DNA of 64,000 bases from a bacterium (lineage in GTDB: Bacteria; Bacillota; Clostridia; Lachnospirales; Lachnospiraceae): assembly GCA_023663725.1 (NCBI GenBank), contig JAMPGX010000002.1, positions 197,308 through 261,307 on the forward strand, written 5' to 3'. The notes beneath the pieces were generated by a model, which was given only the letters and a program-made list of their open reading frames with translations, searched no databases and was not told the DNA's origin. The translations under genes and the position numbers were made by a program. Shown piece by piece: positions 44,022 to 53,552 of the stretch (position 1 is the first letter of the stretch; the number at the start of each line of letters is the position of its first letter).

Positions 44022-45386
44022 TCAACGCTTTTCCATTGGTATGTAATCCCTGTCCTCGCAGATAGGCTTGTAGGCGGGGCGGATGATCTTGCCATTGTTG
44101 GCCAGCTCCTCCAGCCGGTGCGCGCTCCAGCCGGAAATACGGGCGATGGCAAAGATTGGGGTGTACAGCTCCATGGGGAGCCCTAACATATCGTAGACAA
44201 AGCCGGAGTAGAAGTCCACATTGATGCTGACGCCCTTGTACATCTGGCGTTCCGCCTCAATGATTTGCGGAGCGAGTCTCTCCACCAGAGAGTAGAGGGC
44301 AAATTCTTTTTCCAGGCCTTTTTCCAGGGACAGCTTCTCCACAAAGCTCTTGAATACCACAGCCCTGGGGTCTGACTTGGAGTACACTGCGTGGCCCACG
44401 CCGTAGATCAGACCGGCGTGGTCGAATGCCTCCTTGTGGAGCAGGCGCTTCAGGTATGCGCTCACCTCCTCCTCATCGGTCCAGTCCTTGACCGTCCGCT
44501 TCATCTCATCGAACATCTTGACCACTTTGATGTTGGCGCCACCGTGACGGGGACCCTTCAGGGAGCCGATGGCGGCGGCTATGGTGGAGTAGGTGTCTGT
44601 CAGTGAGGAGGTCACCACATGAGTGGTGAAGGTGGAGTTGTTGCCGCCTCCATGCTCCATGTGCAGGATCAGCGCGATGTCCAGAATCTTGGCCTCCAGA
44701 GGGGTGTAGGAGCTGTCAGGGCGGAGGATATGTAAGATATTTTCCGCAGTGGACAGTTCCGCCACCGGCTGGTGGATAAAGAGACTGTTGCCATCATGGT
44801 AGTGGCTGTACGCCTGATAGCCATAGATACTCAGCAGCGGGAACAGGCTGATGAGCTGCAGGCACTGGCGCAGCACATTGGGCAGGGAGGTGTCGTCCGC
44901 CCTGTCGTCATAGGAGTAGAGCGTCAGCACGCTGCGGGCCAGAGTGTTCATCATGTCTCGACTGGGTGCCTTCATGATAATATCCCGCACGAAGCTGGTG
45001 GGCAGCGTGCGGTAACCGGCCAACATCTGTTTGAAGCGTTCCAGCTCGTCATGGTTGGGAAGCTTGTCAAACAGTAGCAGATAAGTGGCTTCCTCAAAGC
45101 CGAATACCTGATCTCTGGGCAGGCCGTTTACCAGATCTTTGACGTCATAGCCGCGGTAGAACAGACGGCCATGGTCGGGAACGGATACGCCGTTCTCCAT
45201 TCTGGTGGCGCGGACATCGGAGATGTTGGTCAGACCGGCCAGCACACCCTTGCCGTTTAAGTCGCGCAGGCCGCGCTTCACATCATATTTTATAAATAGT
45301 TCGGTGTCGATGATTCCAGCCTGTTCCGACATGGCGGCGAGCTTTAGAATCTCAGGTGTGATTTCACAATAATTATGGTTATCCAT
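44022..45386 (-). CDS. gltA: Citrate synthase
   Basis: 454 residues from the ATG at 45386 (AAGGAGG eight bases upstream); a longer upstream frame is discounted. It condenses acetyl-CoA and oxaloacetate. The active-site regions are present: LILHMEHGGGNNSTFTTHVV with catalytic His, GSLKGPRHGGANIKVVKMFD, and YGVGHAVYSKSDPRAVVFKS with the third region His and Asp. The N-terminal extension of about 40 residues is typical of the clostridial type. It stands alone, probably feeding glutamate synthesis in an incomplete TCA cycle. Confidence 0.95.
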   Translation of the reverse strand: MDNHNYCEITPEILKLAAMSEQAGIIDTELFIKYDVKRGLRDLNGKGVLAGLTNISDVRATRMENGVSVPDHGRLFYRGYDVKDLVNGLPRDQVFGFEEATYLLLFDKLPNHDELERFKQMLAGYRTLPTSFVRDIIMKAPSRDMMNTLARSVLTLYSYDDRADDTSLPNVLRQCLQLISLFPLLSIYGYQAYSHYHDGNSLFIHQPVAELSTAENILHILRPDSSYTPLEAKILDIALILHMEHGGGNNSTFTTHVVTSSLTDTYSTIAAAIGSLKGPRHGGANIKVVKMFDEMKRTVKDWTDEEEVSAYLKRLLHKEAFDHAGLIYGVGHAVYSKSDPRAVVFKSFVEKLSLEKGLEKEFALYSLVERLAPQIIEAERQMYKGVSINVDFYSGFVYDMLGLPMELYTPIFAIARISGWSAHRLEELANNGKIIRPAYKPICEDRDYIPMEKR

Positions 45387-45560
45387 AAGGGAATCCTCCT
45401 TTCCAAGATGGATGGCAATAAAAGATATCGCAGAGCAATTTACCATCATAAACAAGGGAATTAACGGGCCATCTTACTGCAGAATTGTTACGGTCATAAG
45501 AGCGCCTTCTCGGATGGAGAACATCCAACGGCAGGATGACGTGTAACGAAATATATTTAC

Positions 45561-45590
45561 AGTGTAGCATGGGACAGGCATAAATTGCAA
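45561..45590 (-). promoter_or_regulatory. Promoter of gltA
   Basis: Minus strand: TTGCAA (45590-45585), 18-base spacer, TACACT (45566-45561). A leader of about 165 bases follows. The rest of the 385-base gap to deoC is AT-rich, with no further gene seen. Confidence 0.5.
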
Positions 45591-45770
45591 GAAAAAAACA
45601 TGGATTTAGAATTTTTTAATATTTATAAACAAATTTTCCATTAGGAATAAATAATTATGCACTGTGGTTTTTTTGTGGGAAAGTATGGATTTTTGTGAGT
45701 GGAAGAGGTAAAATAACAATAAATGTGTTTCGGTTGCCGCGGAACAAAAGATCAGGGAGGAGTAGAGGAT

Positions 45771-46433
45771 ATGGATGTCAGAGCGATGCTGGAGAGGGTG
45801 GATCACACCCAATTGAAGCCCTATTGTACCTGGGAGGATATACAGACACTTTGTGAGGAGGCAATCGCCTATCATACGGCCAGTGTGTGCATTCCCCCCT
45901 GTTATGTGCAGCGTGTGCGAGAGACTTATGGAGATCAGGTGAAAATCTGTACCGTGATCGGTTTCCCTTTAGGTTATCAGGTGACTGCGGCCAAGGTCTG
46001 CGAGGCCAAGGAAGCCGTTGCTCAAGGCTGCGAAGAGGTGGACATGGTGATCAATATCACCGACGTGAAAAACAGACGCTATGATCTGGTGGAAGAGGAG
46101 ATTCGCCAGGTGAAGGAGGCCTGCGACGGGCATATTCTGAAAGTGATCATTGAGACCTGCTATCTGACTGAGGAAGAAAAGGTTGCCATGTGCAGAGCGG
46201 TGACCGCGGCGGGGGCGGATTATATCAAGACCTCCACCGGCTTTGGCACCGGCGGCGCCACCCGCGAGGATGTGGAGCTGTTTAAGGCCAATATCGGACC
46301 GGAGGTGAAGATCAAGGCGGCGGGCGGCATTTCTACGCTTGAGGATCTGGAGGATTTTATCTGTCTTGGCTGCGAGCGGGTGGGAACTTCACGGGCAGTA
46401 GGTCTGGCAAAGAGAGGTAAGGAGGAGCAGTGA
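45771..46433 (+). CDS. deoC: Deoxyribose-phosphate aldolase
   Basis: 220 residues from the ATG at 45771 (GGGAGGAG eight bases upstream). It splits deoxyribose 5-phosphate to glyceraldehyde 3-phosphate and acetaldehyde. VDHTQLKPYCTWEDI at the start, TVIGFPLGYQ, EVDMVINI, the Schiff-base Lys in YIKTSTGFGTGGATREDV, and KAAGGISTLED are all present. The aminopeptidase gene starts at its stop codon. Confidence 0.96.
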   Translation: MDVRAMLERVDHTQLKPYCTWEDIQTLCEEAIAYHTASVCIPPCYVQRVRETYGDQVKICTVIGFPLGYQVTAAKVCEAKEAVAQGCEEVDMVINITDVKNRRYDLVEEEIRQVKEACDGHILKVIIETCYLTEEEKVAMCRAVTAAGADYIKTSTGFGTGGATREDVELFKANIGPEVKIKAAGGISTLEDLEDFICLGCERVGTSRAVGLAKRGKEEQ

Positions 46434-48253
46434 TGGAGAACAAAGTAATTCAGCAGAGATTGGCGGCGCTGCGGCAGAGGCTGCGACAGGAGGGGATCGA
46501 CTATTATCTGATTCCGACAGCAGATTTCCACAATTCCGAATATGTGAACGCCTATTTTGCGGTGAGAGAGTATTTCTGCGGGTTTACCGGTTCCAATGGC
46601 ACCCTTGTGGTGTGGCAGGAGGGAGCGGCGCTGTGGACCGACGGGCGGTATTTTATCCAGGCGGAGCGCGAACTGGCTGGCACCACAGTGGAACTGATGC
46701 GGATGCAGCAGGAGGGTGTACCCACCATCGAGGAGTTCCTGACTCAGCGGATGGAGCAGGGACAGACGCTGGGCTTCGACGGCAGAGTGCTGTCCGCAGG
46801 CGACGGTCTGCGCTACGAGAAGGCGCTGAAGGATAAGGAGATTCATTTTACCTACGATCAGGATATCGCCGGCAGCCTGTGGGAGGGACGGCCGAGTTTG
46901 CCGGCGGGTCCGGTGACAGTGCTACCGCCGGAGGTGGCAGGCAGCACTACGCAGGAGAAGCTTGCCTATGTGCACAGCGCCATGAAAAAGGAGAAGGCCG
47001 ATGGATTCCTGCTGAGCAAGCTGGATGATCTGATGTGGCTGTTCAATATCAGGGGATGCGATGTGGAGTGTAATCCAGTGGCGCTGTCCTATGCATATAT
47101 TACGGAAAAAGAAACCCATCTGTTCATCCAGGAGCAGGCGCTTGACCAGCGGGTGAGGGACGATCTGGCACAGAAGCAGGCGCAGCTTCACCCTTACGCT
47201 TCGGTGGTCGATTTCCTGAGGGCGCTCCCTGAGGGCGGCTCTGTGCTGGTGGACCGGCGACAGGTCAGCTATGCCTTGTACAAGGCTGTCAGCGCAAGGC
47301 AGCGCACAGTGGAGGTAGCCAATCCCACGGAGCTGCTCAAGGCCATCAAGAATCCGGTGGAGCTGGCCAATATGGAGAAAATCTATCTCAAGGACAGCGT
47401 GGCTCTGACCAAGTTCATCTACTGGGTCAAGACCAATATCGGCAAGATCGAGATCACGGAGATCAGCGCCGCAGATTATCTGGAACAGCTGCGGAGGGCT
47501 ATTCCCGAATTCCTGGATCTGTCCTTTCCCACCATATCCGCCTATGGTCCCAATGCGGCCATGATGCATTACGGGCCCACGCCGGAAAGTCATGCCGTAT
47601 GTAAGCCGGAGGGAATGCTGCTGGTGGACAGCGGCGGGCAGTATCTGGGCGGCACCACGGATGTGACCCGCACCATCGTGCTGGGCCCCATCACAGAGGA
47701 GCAGAAGATGCATTACACTTTGGTGGCCGGGGCCATGCTGCAGATGTCGGCGGCCAGATGGCTCTACGGTTGTACCGGACGGAATCTGGATATCCTGGCC
47801 AGGCAGCGCCTGTGGAATGCGGGGCTGGATTATCGTTGTGGTACAGGACATGGTGTGGGATATATTCTGAACGTGCATGAGGGGCCTCAGAGCCTGCGCT
47901 GGCAGTATGTGAAGGGCTTGGAGGAAACGCCGTTTGAAGAGGGAATGGACGTCACCAACGAGCCGGGAGTCTATGTGCAGGACAGCCATGGTATCCGTAT
48001 TGAGAATGTGATGGTGGCCAAAAATGATGTGAAAAACGAGTACGGTCAGTTCATGCACTTCGAGACCCTGACCTGGGTGCCAATCGACAGGGATGGCATT
48101 GACGAGCGCTATCTCACAGAGGAGCAGAGGGTGTTGCTGCGCGCGTATCAGAGGGAAGTGTACGACCGCATCTCCCCCTATCTGACCAGGGAGGAGGCCG
48201 CATGGCTGTGGGAGGAGACTGAGGCCGCAAGTACTTCTATTCTGAAAAAATAA
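46433..48253 (+). CDS. M24-family aminopeptidase P (Xaa-Pro aminopeptidase)
   Basis: 606 residues. The long three-domain aminopeptidase P type: two N-terminal creatinase-like domains (from RQEGIDYYLIPTADFHNSEY) and a C-terminal pita-bread domain. Metal ligands are visible: the two Asp in LLVDSGGQYLGGTTDVTRTI, His in GTGHGVGYILNVHE, Glu in NEPGVYV and Glu in GIRIENVMVA. It cleaves N-terminal residues before proline and is probably cytoplasmic. The ATG overlaps the deoC stop, with AAGGAGGAG upstream. Confidence 0.94.
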   Translation: MENKVIQQRLAALRQRLRQEGIDYYLIPTADFHNSEYVNAYFAVREYFCGFTGSNGTLVVWQEGAALWTDGRYFIQAERELAGTTVELMRMQQEGVPTIEEFLTQRMEQGQTLGFDGRVLSAGDGLRYEKALKDKEIHFTYDQDIAGSLWEGRPSLPAGPVTVLPPEVAGSTTQEKLAYVHSAMKKEKADGFLLSKLDDLMWLFNIRGCDVECNPVALSYAYITEKETHLFIQEQALDQRVRDDLAQKQAQLHPYASVVDFLRALPEGGSVLVDRRQVSYALYKAVSARQRTVEVANPTELLKAIKNPVELANMEKIYLKDSVALTKFIYWVKTNIGKIEITEISAADYLEQLRRAIPEFLDLSFPTISAYGPNAAMMHYGPTPESHAVCKPEGMLLVDSGGQYLGGTTDVTRTIVLGPITEEQKMHYTLVAGAMLQMSAARWLYGCTGRNLDILARQRLWNAGLDYRCGTGHGVGYILNVHEGPQSLRWQYVKGLEETPFEEGMDVTNEPGVYVQDSHGIRIENVMVAKNDVKNEYGQFMHFETLTWVPIDRDGIDERYLTEEQRVLLRAYQREVYDRISPYLTREEAAWLWEETEAASTSILKK

Positions 48254-48281
48254 AAATCGTATTAAAAATGGATTTGGTTTC

Positions 48282-48310
48282 TTGACTTTTATCTAAAGGT
48301 TTGAGATAAT
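48282..48310 (+). promoter_or_regulatory. Promoter of pckA
   Basis: TTGACT (48282-48287), 17-base spacer, GATAAT (48305-48310). The leader includes a small ACCGGTTATCCGGT hairpin before the SD AAAAGGAGG. Confidence 0.75.
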
Positions 48311-48374
48311 GGTAGCGATTGTTGAGGTCATACCGGTTATCCGGTAAAAATACATTAAAAGGAGGACATATTTC

Positions 48375-50102
48375 ATGTCGACAAAAGCTTATTATCCGAT
48401 TAGCGAAATCGGCGCTGGCAAGCCCGGTTTCAGCAAGACCCGTTCCATCATTGAAGCCGCATTCTACGGCAACAATGTGGTCAAGGTCAATACCGTGAGA
48501 GAGGCCTATGAGATGGCCAAGAATTCCCCTGGCACCATTGTTACCGATATGCCTGTATACAGGGCTGAGGAGCAGGGCTTGGAGAAGGATGCCAAGGTGC
48601 TGCTGTTCAACGATGGCGCGGTGACCGGCCGTTATGCCGCCGCCCGCAGAATCAAGGGAGAGCCCGGCGTTGATGCCACCAAGCTGGACAAGGTCGTGAT
48701 GGACGCGATCTACAGAACACGCTGGATGACCATGTATCATGCAGAGTGCTTCATCGGCCTGGACCCTGAGTTCATGGTTAAGGCGCATCTGTTGATTCCC
48801 GAGGGAGAGGAGAACCTCCTGTACAACTGGATGTTGAACTTCCAGTATATGTCTGACAAGTATGTACAGATGTACAAGGAGTCCAAGCCCGTCGGCGATG
48901 GCAAGGAGCCGGATATCTATATCTTCTCCAATCCCCAGTGGACACCGGAGGAGGCTCCCGATGTGGACTACAGCTGCTTAAGCGACCCTCTGACTCTGTG
49001 CTATTTTGACACAAATCAGAACTGCGCCGCGATCTTAGGCATGAAGTATTTTGGAGAGCACAAGAAGGGCACCCTGACCATGGCATGGGCTCTGGCCAAC
49101 AGAAACGGTTATGCATCCTGCCACGGCGGACAGAAGGAGTACAGTCTGGAGGGCGGCAAGAAGTTCGTTGCCTCCGTGTACGGTCTGTCAGGTTCCGGCA
49201 AGTCCACGCTGACCCACGCGAAACATAATGGCAAATATGACGCATTCGGCGGCATCAAGGTGCTGCATGACGACGCATTCATCATCAACACTGATACCTG
49301 CTCCTCCGTTGCACTGGAGCCTACCTATTTTGATAAGACCGCAGATTATCCTACCGGCTGTCCGGATAACAAGTTCCTGCTGACCGCTCAGAACTGTTCC
49401 GCAACCTTGGATGACGAGGGACATATCCAGCTGGTGACCGAGGACATCCGCAACGGCAACGGCCGTGCGATTAAGTCCAAGCTGTGGAGCCCTAACCGTG
49501 TGGATAAGATTGATGCACCTGTAAACGCAATCTTCTGGATTATGAAAGATCCCACCATCCCTCCTGTAGTGAAGCTGAAGGGCGCTGCTCTGGCATCCGT
49601 GATGGGCGCAACTCTGGCAACCAAGACTTCCACGGCGGAGCGTGTGGCTGCCGGCACCGATATGAATGCACTGCGTATCGTTCCCTATGCCAACCCGTTC
49701 AGAACCTATCCTCTGGTGAACGACTACGAGAAGTTCAAGAAGCTGGTGGATGAGAAGAATGTGGACTGCTATATCGTAAATACCGGTGACTTCATGGGAA
49801 CGAAGTGTAAGCCCGCCGATACTCTGGGTATTCTGGAGACTATTGTTGAGGGTAAGGCTAAGTTCGAGCAGTGGGGGCCCTTTGAGGATATCGAGATCAT
49901 GTACGACTGGTCCGGTAAGACCTCTGACGCGTTCAAGCCCGATCTGTCTGACAAGAGCTATACTGAGGCACTGAAGAGCGCCATGCAGAATCGTGTGGAT
50001 GCAGTGGAAGGCTTTGCTACCAAGAAGGAAGGCTATGACAAGTTGCCCGACGAGGCATTGGCAGCACTGAAGAAGATCGTGGACGAGGCTGCTTCTCTGT
50101 AA
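48375..50102 (+). CDS. pckA: Phosphoenolpyruvate carboxykinase (ATP)
   Basis: 575 residues. Interconverts PEP, CO2 and ADP with oxaloacetate and ATP. The P-loop YGLSGSGKSTLTHAKH (kinase-1a motif), HDDAFIINTDT, and ATLATKTSTAERVAAGTD identify the ATP-dependent class. The N-terminal extension, with GAGKPGFSKTRSIIEAAFYG, is longer than in the Escherichia coli enzyme (540) and is seen in clostridial forms. In fermenters it often works in the carboxylating direction, towards succinate or amino-acid synthesis. Confidence 0.96.
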   Translation: MSTKAYYPISEIGAGKPGFSKTRSIIEAAFYGNNVVKVNTVREAYEMAKNSPGTIVTDMPVYRAEEQGLEKDAKVLLFNDGAVTGRYAAARRIKGEPGVDATKLDKVVMDAIYRTRWMTMYHAECFIGLDPEFMVKAHLLIPEGEENLLYNWMLNFQYMSDKYVQMYKESKPVGDGKEPDIYIFSNPQWTPEEAPDVDYSCLSDPLTLCYFDTNQNCAAILGMKYFGEHKKGTLTMAWALANRNGYASCHGGQKEYSLEGGKKFVASVYGLSGSGKSTLTHAKHNGKYDAFGGIKVLHDDAFIINTDTCSSVALEPTYFDKTADYPTGCPDNKFLLTAQNCSATLDDEGHIQLVTEDIRNGNGRAIKSKLWSPNRVDKIDAPVNAIFWIMKDPTIPPVVKLKGAALASVMGATLATKTSTAERVAAGTDMNALRIVPYANPFRTYPLVNDYEKFKKLVDEKNVDCYIVNTGDFMGTKCKPADTLGILETIVEGKAKFEQWGPFEDIEIMYDWSGKTSDAFKPDLSDKSYTEALKSAMQNRVDAVEGFATKKEGYDKLPDEALAALKKIVDEAASL

Positions 50103-50133
50103 GTCATAGATAGAAGCGTAGAGAACACAAATA

Positions 50134-50174
50134 AAACAGGGGTCAGACTTTTGGGTCTGGCCCCTGTTATTATT
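50134..50174 (+). terminator. Terminator of pckA
   Basis: AACAGGGGTCAGAC / GTCTGGCCCCTGTT stem followed by ATTATT; very stable. Confidence 0.9.
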
Positions 50175-50211
50175 TACGAGCTCTAAGATATTTCAGATTC
50201 CTGATCCAGTC

Positions 50212-51111
50212 TCACATATCGCTGGAATCGCGGGAATACAGTTCTGTGCCGTCCGCATTGCGGAAGGTCAGACGGACATCGTCCAGAATCAGGCCGTAGC
50301 TGGAATCAAAGGTGTCAAACAGATTGGAGGCTACCGAAGAGAAGGAGGACAGCAGTGCGTCAAACTGACTGTCGATCTGCTCCTGGCTCATTCCACTCAG
50401 ATCCACAGGCTCTGTGTAAGTGAAATCCAGAACCAAAATATTGCCGTCCGCATAGAGATCTACGGACATCCCGGAGGACTCCAACTGTTCGTTGAGCATG
50501 TTGGCGATCAGCGTCTTCTGGTCACTGCTAATCCATTCTTCCAGACTGGCATAGGAGGTGGTCCCAGAGTTATCTGCCGGCACATAATTCTCATCGTAAT
50601 CTGCGCTGTAGAGCTCGGTGTCATCCGCGTTGATGTATCTGACACGGAGCGTTGTCACAGGCAGATCATACGCATCACGGAAATTCTGGATATCCTGTAT
50701 GAAAGCGCTGTACTGGGAATCCAATGTCTGCTGGAAATAAGCTTTCACGGCTTCGCCGCCATCTGCATCAAGCTCCTGGAGCTCGTTATACTTGTAGTTA
50801 TAGATGATGGTTTCAGGCTCCTCTACCGTTACGGAGAAGGTCAGGCCAGAACTGGCGAATATGTTGTTGATCTGATTCTCCAGGGCAGTGCGGTCGCTGC
50901 TGTCGTACCATTTGGTCAAGGCGTCTGAGTTCTCCGTATCCTCCGCAGTATCTTGCGTCGAGGAATCGCTGTCGGAATTATCCATGGATGTATCAGTGCT
51001 TGACTGCACGTTGTCCCTCTCCACAGGGCCGGAAGCGGCGGGGCTGCCACAGGCAGCCAGGCTGAAAGCCAGCGCCAGGGCGAGTGTGGTTGTAACTAAT
51101 TTCTTTTTCAT
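50212..51111 (-). CDS. Secreted lipoprotein of unknown function
   Basis: 299 residues from the ATG at 51111 (GAGGAG upstream). Signal peptide LVTTTLALALAFSLAAC with lipobox LAAC, then an acidic Ser/Asp/Thr linker. Two similar modules of about 110 residues follow: ALTKWYDSSDRTALENQINN ... YNADDTELY-type end, and ASLEEWISSDQKTLIANMLN ... FRNADGTELYSR at the end. The internal duplication, about 30 to 40 percent similar by eye, resembles DUF4854-like lipoproteins of Firmicutes, but I cannot confirm the family. Confidence 0.75.
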   Translation of the reverse strand: MKKKLVTTTLALALAFSLAACGSPAASGPVERDNVQSSTDTSMDNSDSDSSTQDTAEDTENSDALTKWYDSSDRTALENQINNIFASSGLTFSVTVEEPETIIYNYKYNELQELDADGGEAVKAYFQQTLDSQYSAFIQDIQNFRDAYDLPVTTLRVRYINADDTELYSADYDENYVPADNSGTTSYASLEEWISSDQKTLIANMLNEQLESSGMSVDLYADGNILVLDFTYTEPVDLSGMSQEQIDSQFDALLSSFSSVASNLFDTFDSSYGLILDDVRLTFRNADGTELYSRDSSDM

Positions 51112-51206
51112 AATTTTCTCCTCTCTATCAATATATTTAGATAAGCGTTTGCGCAACTCCCATCTCAATTCCGTCATTTGTACAAGGTAGTCAGGCAAAC
51201 AGCGTC

Positions 51207-51235
51207 ATTATAGCACAATATGGAGAGACTTACAA
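51207..51235 (-). promoter_or_regulatory. Promoter of the lipoprotein gene
   Basis: Minus strand: TTGTAA (51235-51230), 17-base spacer, perfect TATAAT (51212-51207). Confidence 0.75.
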
Positions 51236-51280
51236 CCTGTTTTTACTGTCAAATATTTTTAGGTATGGCAAAATTTTCAG

Positions 51281-51309
51281 TTGCCAAATCTGTCGATATT
51301 GGTTATAAT
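51281..51309 (+). promoter_or_regulatory. Promoter of 6S RNA
   Basis: TTGCCA (51281-51286), 17-base spacer, TATAAT (51304-51309). Confidence 0.8.
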
Positions 51310-51315
51310 AAAGTT

Positions 51316-51506
51316 ACCTGAAATGTTCGATAACTCTTGTTGTTTTTGAACCTACATTTACTTTAAAAGGGATTCCTATATTGCCAAGTGGCTGTCAAGC
51401 CTCCACTCATGCGAGGATTGCAGGGGAAGGCAAAAGCTTGGTTGCGGTCACCCACCTAGCGCTGCTAGGAGTCAAAAGGCAAGAGTCGGCATTTCGGGGT
51501 CATTAC
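51316..51506 (+). ncRNA. ssrS: 6S RNA
   Basis: An RNA of about 190 bases with its own promoter and terminator. The 5' end ACCTGAAATGTTCG pairs with the 3' end CGGCATTTCGGGGT, and ACTCTTG (near 51333) pairs with CAAGAGT (near 51480), giving the long closing stem typical of 6S RNA. The TGAAATGTTCG and GTCGGCATTTCGGGG words match the conserved ends seen in E. coli 6S RNA (GAGATGTTCG and GCGGCATCTCGG). It sequesters sigma-A RNA polymerase in stationary phase. The exact ends are inferred from the promoter. Confidence 0.85.
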
Positions 51507-51511
51507 GAAGG

Positions 51512-51538
51512 AAAGAGCAGTCCAGGGGACTGCTCTTT
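51512..51538 (+). terminator. Terminator of 6S RNA
   Basis: AAAGAGCAGTCC (51512-51523) / GGACTGCTCTTT (51527-51538), perfect stem. Confidence 0.92.
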
Positions 51539-51626
51539 ATATATTGAAAAATATCGCGGCTTGGAGAGCGTGGGGAAGCGAGGGGGATTGCGGGAATTGT
51601 GGAACTTGCCGAGAATCTGGAGAGAT

Positions 51627-53552
51627 ATGAATCGGTCGGAACGTATGCAGATCAAGGCGTTTATCTGTCTGCTGGGGATATTTCTATTGCTGGTTCTGAT
51701 TGTTGTGAGGGTATTTACAGGCAGCGGAGAGGAGGAGCCGGAGCAGGAGAGTGAGGTACATATACCTGTGGTGGAGTATCTGCGCAATGTCTGGGTTATG
51801 GAGGCGAACCAGGAGGGGGTTTTGTGCCATACGGGAGAGGAACAGCGACTGTTGCAGTTGGCGGTTCCCACAGGTAGCGACGCGCAGTGGCTTCTGGGAA
51901 TCAGGGAGCAGGTGGCTGATTTGGAACTGACGGACGGCCTGATCACGGCTGTGCGTGTTAAGGCACAGAAAATCAGCGGAAAGGTGTTGGCTGCGGATCG
52001 GGATGGAGTATGGCTGGAAGGCCAGGCAAGGCTGGAATTTACGGAGGACGTACAGGGATATCGGTTGTACGGGGAGCTCGGGACTGCGGATTATCGGGAT
52101 CTGTGTATTGGTTATGACTTTGCCGATTTCTGTCTGGAGGATGGGAGAATATGCGCCATACTGCTGGCCCGCGAGGAGGCCATGGAGAATATCCGAGTGT
52201 TGCTGAAAAACAGTGACTATCAGGGAATCTACCATGACAGGGTAGAGTTGACCTGCGACACGGACTACACGGTACAGGTATTGAGCGCCGTGGAGCCACA
52301 GGAGACTGTCACCAACTACTCTGCAGGGGAGAGCGTGGAGCTGACGGCGCAGTGTGGAGCGAGGCTGTTGGTGACTCCCACTGCCCAAACTGGTAAGCTC
52401 ATCCTGCAGAGCGTTCATCGCAGCCAAGGTATACCGGCGTACAGGGGCAGCCTGGAGCTGTGGTGGATGGAGGAGGGGATCTTGATAATCAACGAGCTTC
52501 CGCTTGAGGAGTATCTTTACAGCGTTGTACCGAGTGAAATGCCGGCCTCTTATCCCACGGAGGCGTTGATGGCTCAGGCCATATGCGCTCGTACATATGC
52601 ATATACACATATGAGGAGGGCGGGCTATGAGGCCTTGGGCGCTCATGTGGACGACAGCTCTTCCTACCAGGTGTATAACAATATTCTGGAGCAGGAGACC
52701 GCCACCTCAGCAGTGAAAGCCACCTATGGCATGCTGCTGATGCGGGAGGACGGTGTGACGCCGGCGGAGACCTATTATTATTCCACTTCATGGGGATACG
52801 GGAGCGACGCGCATGTATGGAAGACGGAGAATGCGGACGATTACAGCTATATTGTGCCCAGACATCTGAGCAGGGTGGAGATGAGTCAGGTGTTGTCGGG
52901 GAGCGCAGAGACGGCCGCTGGCACAGCGGCATCGGAGGAGCTATCAGGGGAGGAAGCCTTCGCTGAGGCCATTCGAAATGTGGATCAGGGAGATTTTGAA
53001 GCCGGAGAGGGGTGGTATCGCTGGACTTATACGGTGAAGACGCTGCATCCAGACAGAGTGCGGGAGCGCCTGCAAAGCCGCTATGAGGCCAACGACCGAC
53101 TCATTCTGACTCGGGACGGGGAGGACTATGTCGGCAATCCGATTGGCGCCTTCAAGGAGATTCGCGGACTGAGCATTCTCGCCAGAGGTGCGGGCGGTGT
53201 GGCGGATGAATTGCTGATTGAGACGGATAAGGATACATATAAAGTGATCTCGGAGCATAATATTCGATATGTTCTGTGCGATGGAGAGACTAAAGTGCGG
53301 CGTCAGGACGGCAGTGATGTGGCTATGAGCAGTTTATTGCCCAGCGCTTTTTTTACGATAGAGATTGCAAAAGAAGGGGAGAATGTGGTAGGATATAATC
53401 TGATTGGCGGCGGCTTCGGTCATGGCGTGGGCATGAGTCAGAACGGTGCGCGGGCCATGGCGACTGCCGGATATAGCGCGGGGGATATTCTGCGGTTCTT
53501 CTATGAGGGCTGCAGTGTGAAGGAGATTTATGGCGATGCGAAAGCTGATTAA
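51627..53552 (+). CDS. SpoIID/LytB-domain protein
   Basis: 641 residues from the ATG at 51627; the upstream extension overlaps 6S RNA and is not coding. One membrane anchor (FICLLGIFLLLVLIVVRVF), a long beta-rich extracytoplasmic part, then the SpoIID domain: INELPLEEYLYSVVPSEMPA, YPTEALMAQAICARTYAY, and the C-terminal GGGFGHGVGMSQNGARAMA. SpoIID-type proteins are lytic transglycosylases that cut glycan strands, classically in engulfment during sporulation; stand-alone homologues also occur in non-spore formers. The end overlaps the next gene by 23 bases. Confidence 0.9.
   Translation: MNRSERMQIKAFICLLGIFLLLVLIVVRVFTGSGEEEPEQESEVHIPVVEYLRNVWVMEANQEGVLCHTGEEQRLLQLAVPTGSDAQWLLGIREQVADLELTDGLITAVRVKAQKISGKVLAADRDGVWLEGQARLEFTEDVQGYRLYGELGTADYRDLCIGYDFADFCLEDGRICAILLAREEAMENIRVLLKNSDYQGIYHDRVELTCDTDYTVQVLSAVEPQETVTNYSAGESVELTAQCGARLLVTPTAQTGKLILQSVHRSQGIPAYRGSLELWWMEEGILIINELPLEEYLYSVVPSEMPASYPTEALMAQAICARTYAYTHMRRAGYEALGAHVDDSSSYQVYNNILEQETATSAVKATYGMLLMREDGVTPAETYYYSTSWGYGSDAHVWKTENADDYSYIVPRHLSRVEMSQVLSGSAETAAGTAASEELSGEEAFAEAIRNVDQGDFEAGEGWYRWTYTVKTLHPDRVRERLQSRYEANDRLILTRDGEDYVGNPIGAFKEIRGLSILARGAGGVADELLIETDKDTYKVISEHNIRYVLCDGETKVRRQDGSDVAMSSLLPSAFFTIEIAKEGENVVGYNLIGGGFGHGVGMSQNGARAMATAGYSAGDILRFFYEGCSVKEIYGDAKAD

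Noticed and set aside
46430-46432. GTG start for the M24 gene
   Set aside because: The ATG at 46433 overlaps the deoC stop and fits the SD better.
51381-51626. 82-codon upstream extension of the SpoIID-like gene
   Set aside because: It overlaps the 6S RNA and its terminator, and the ATG at 51627 is followed directly by the membrane anchor.
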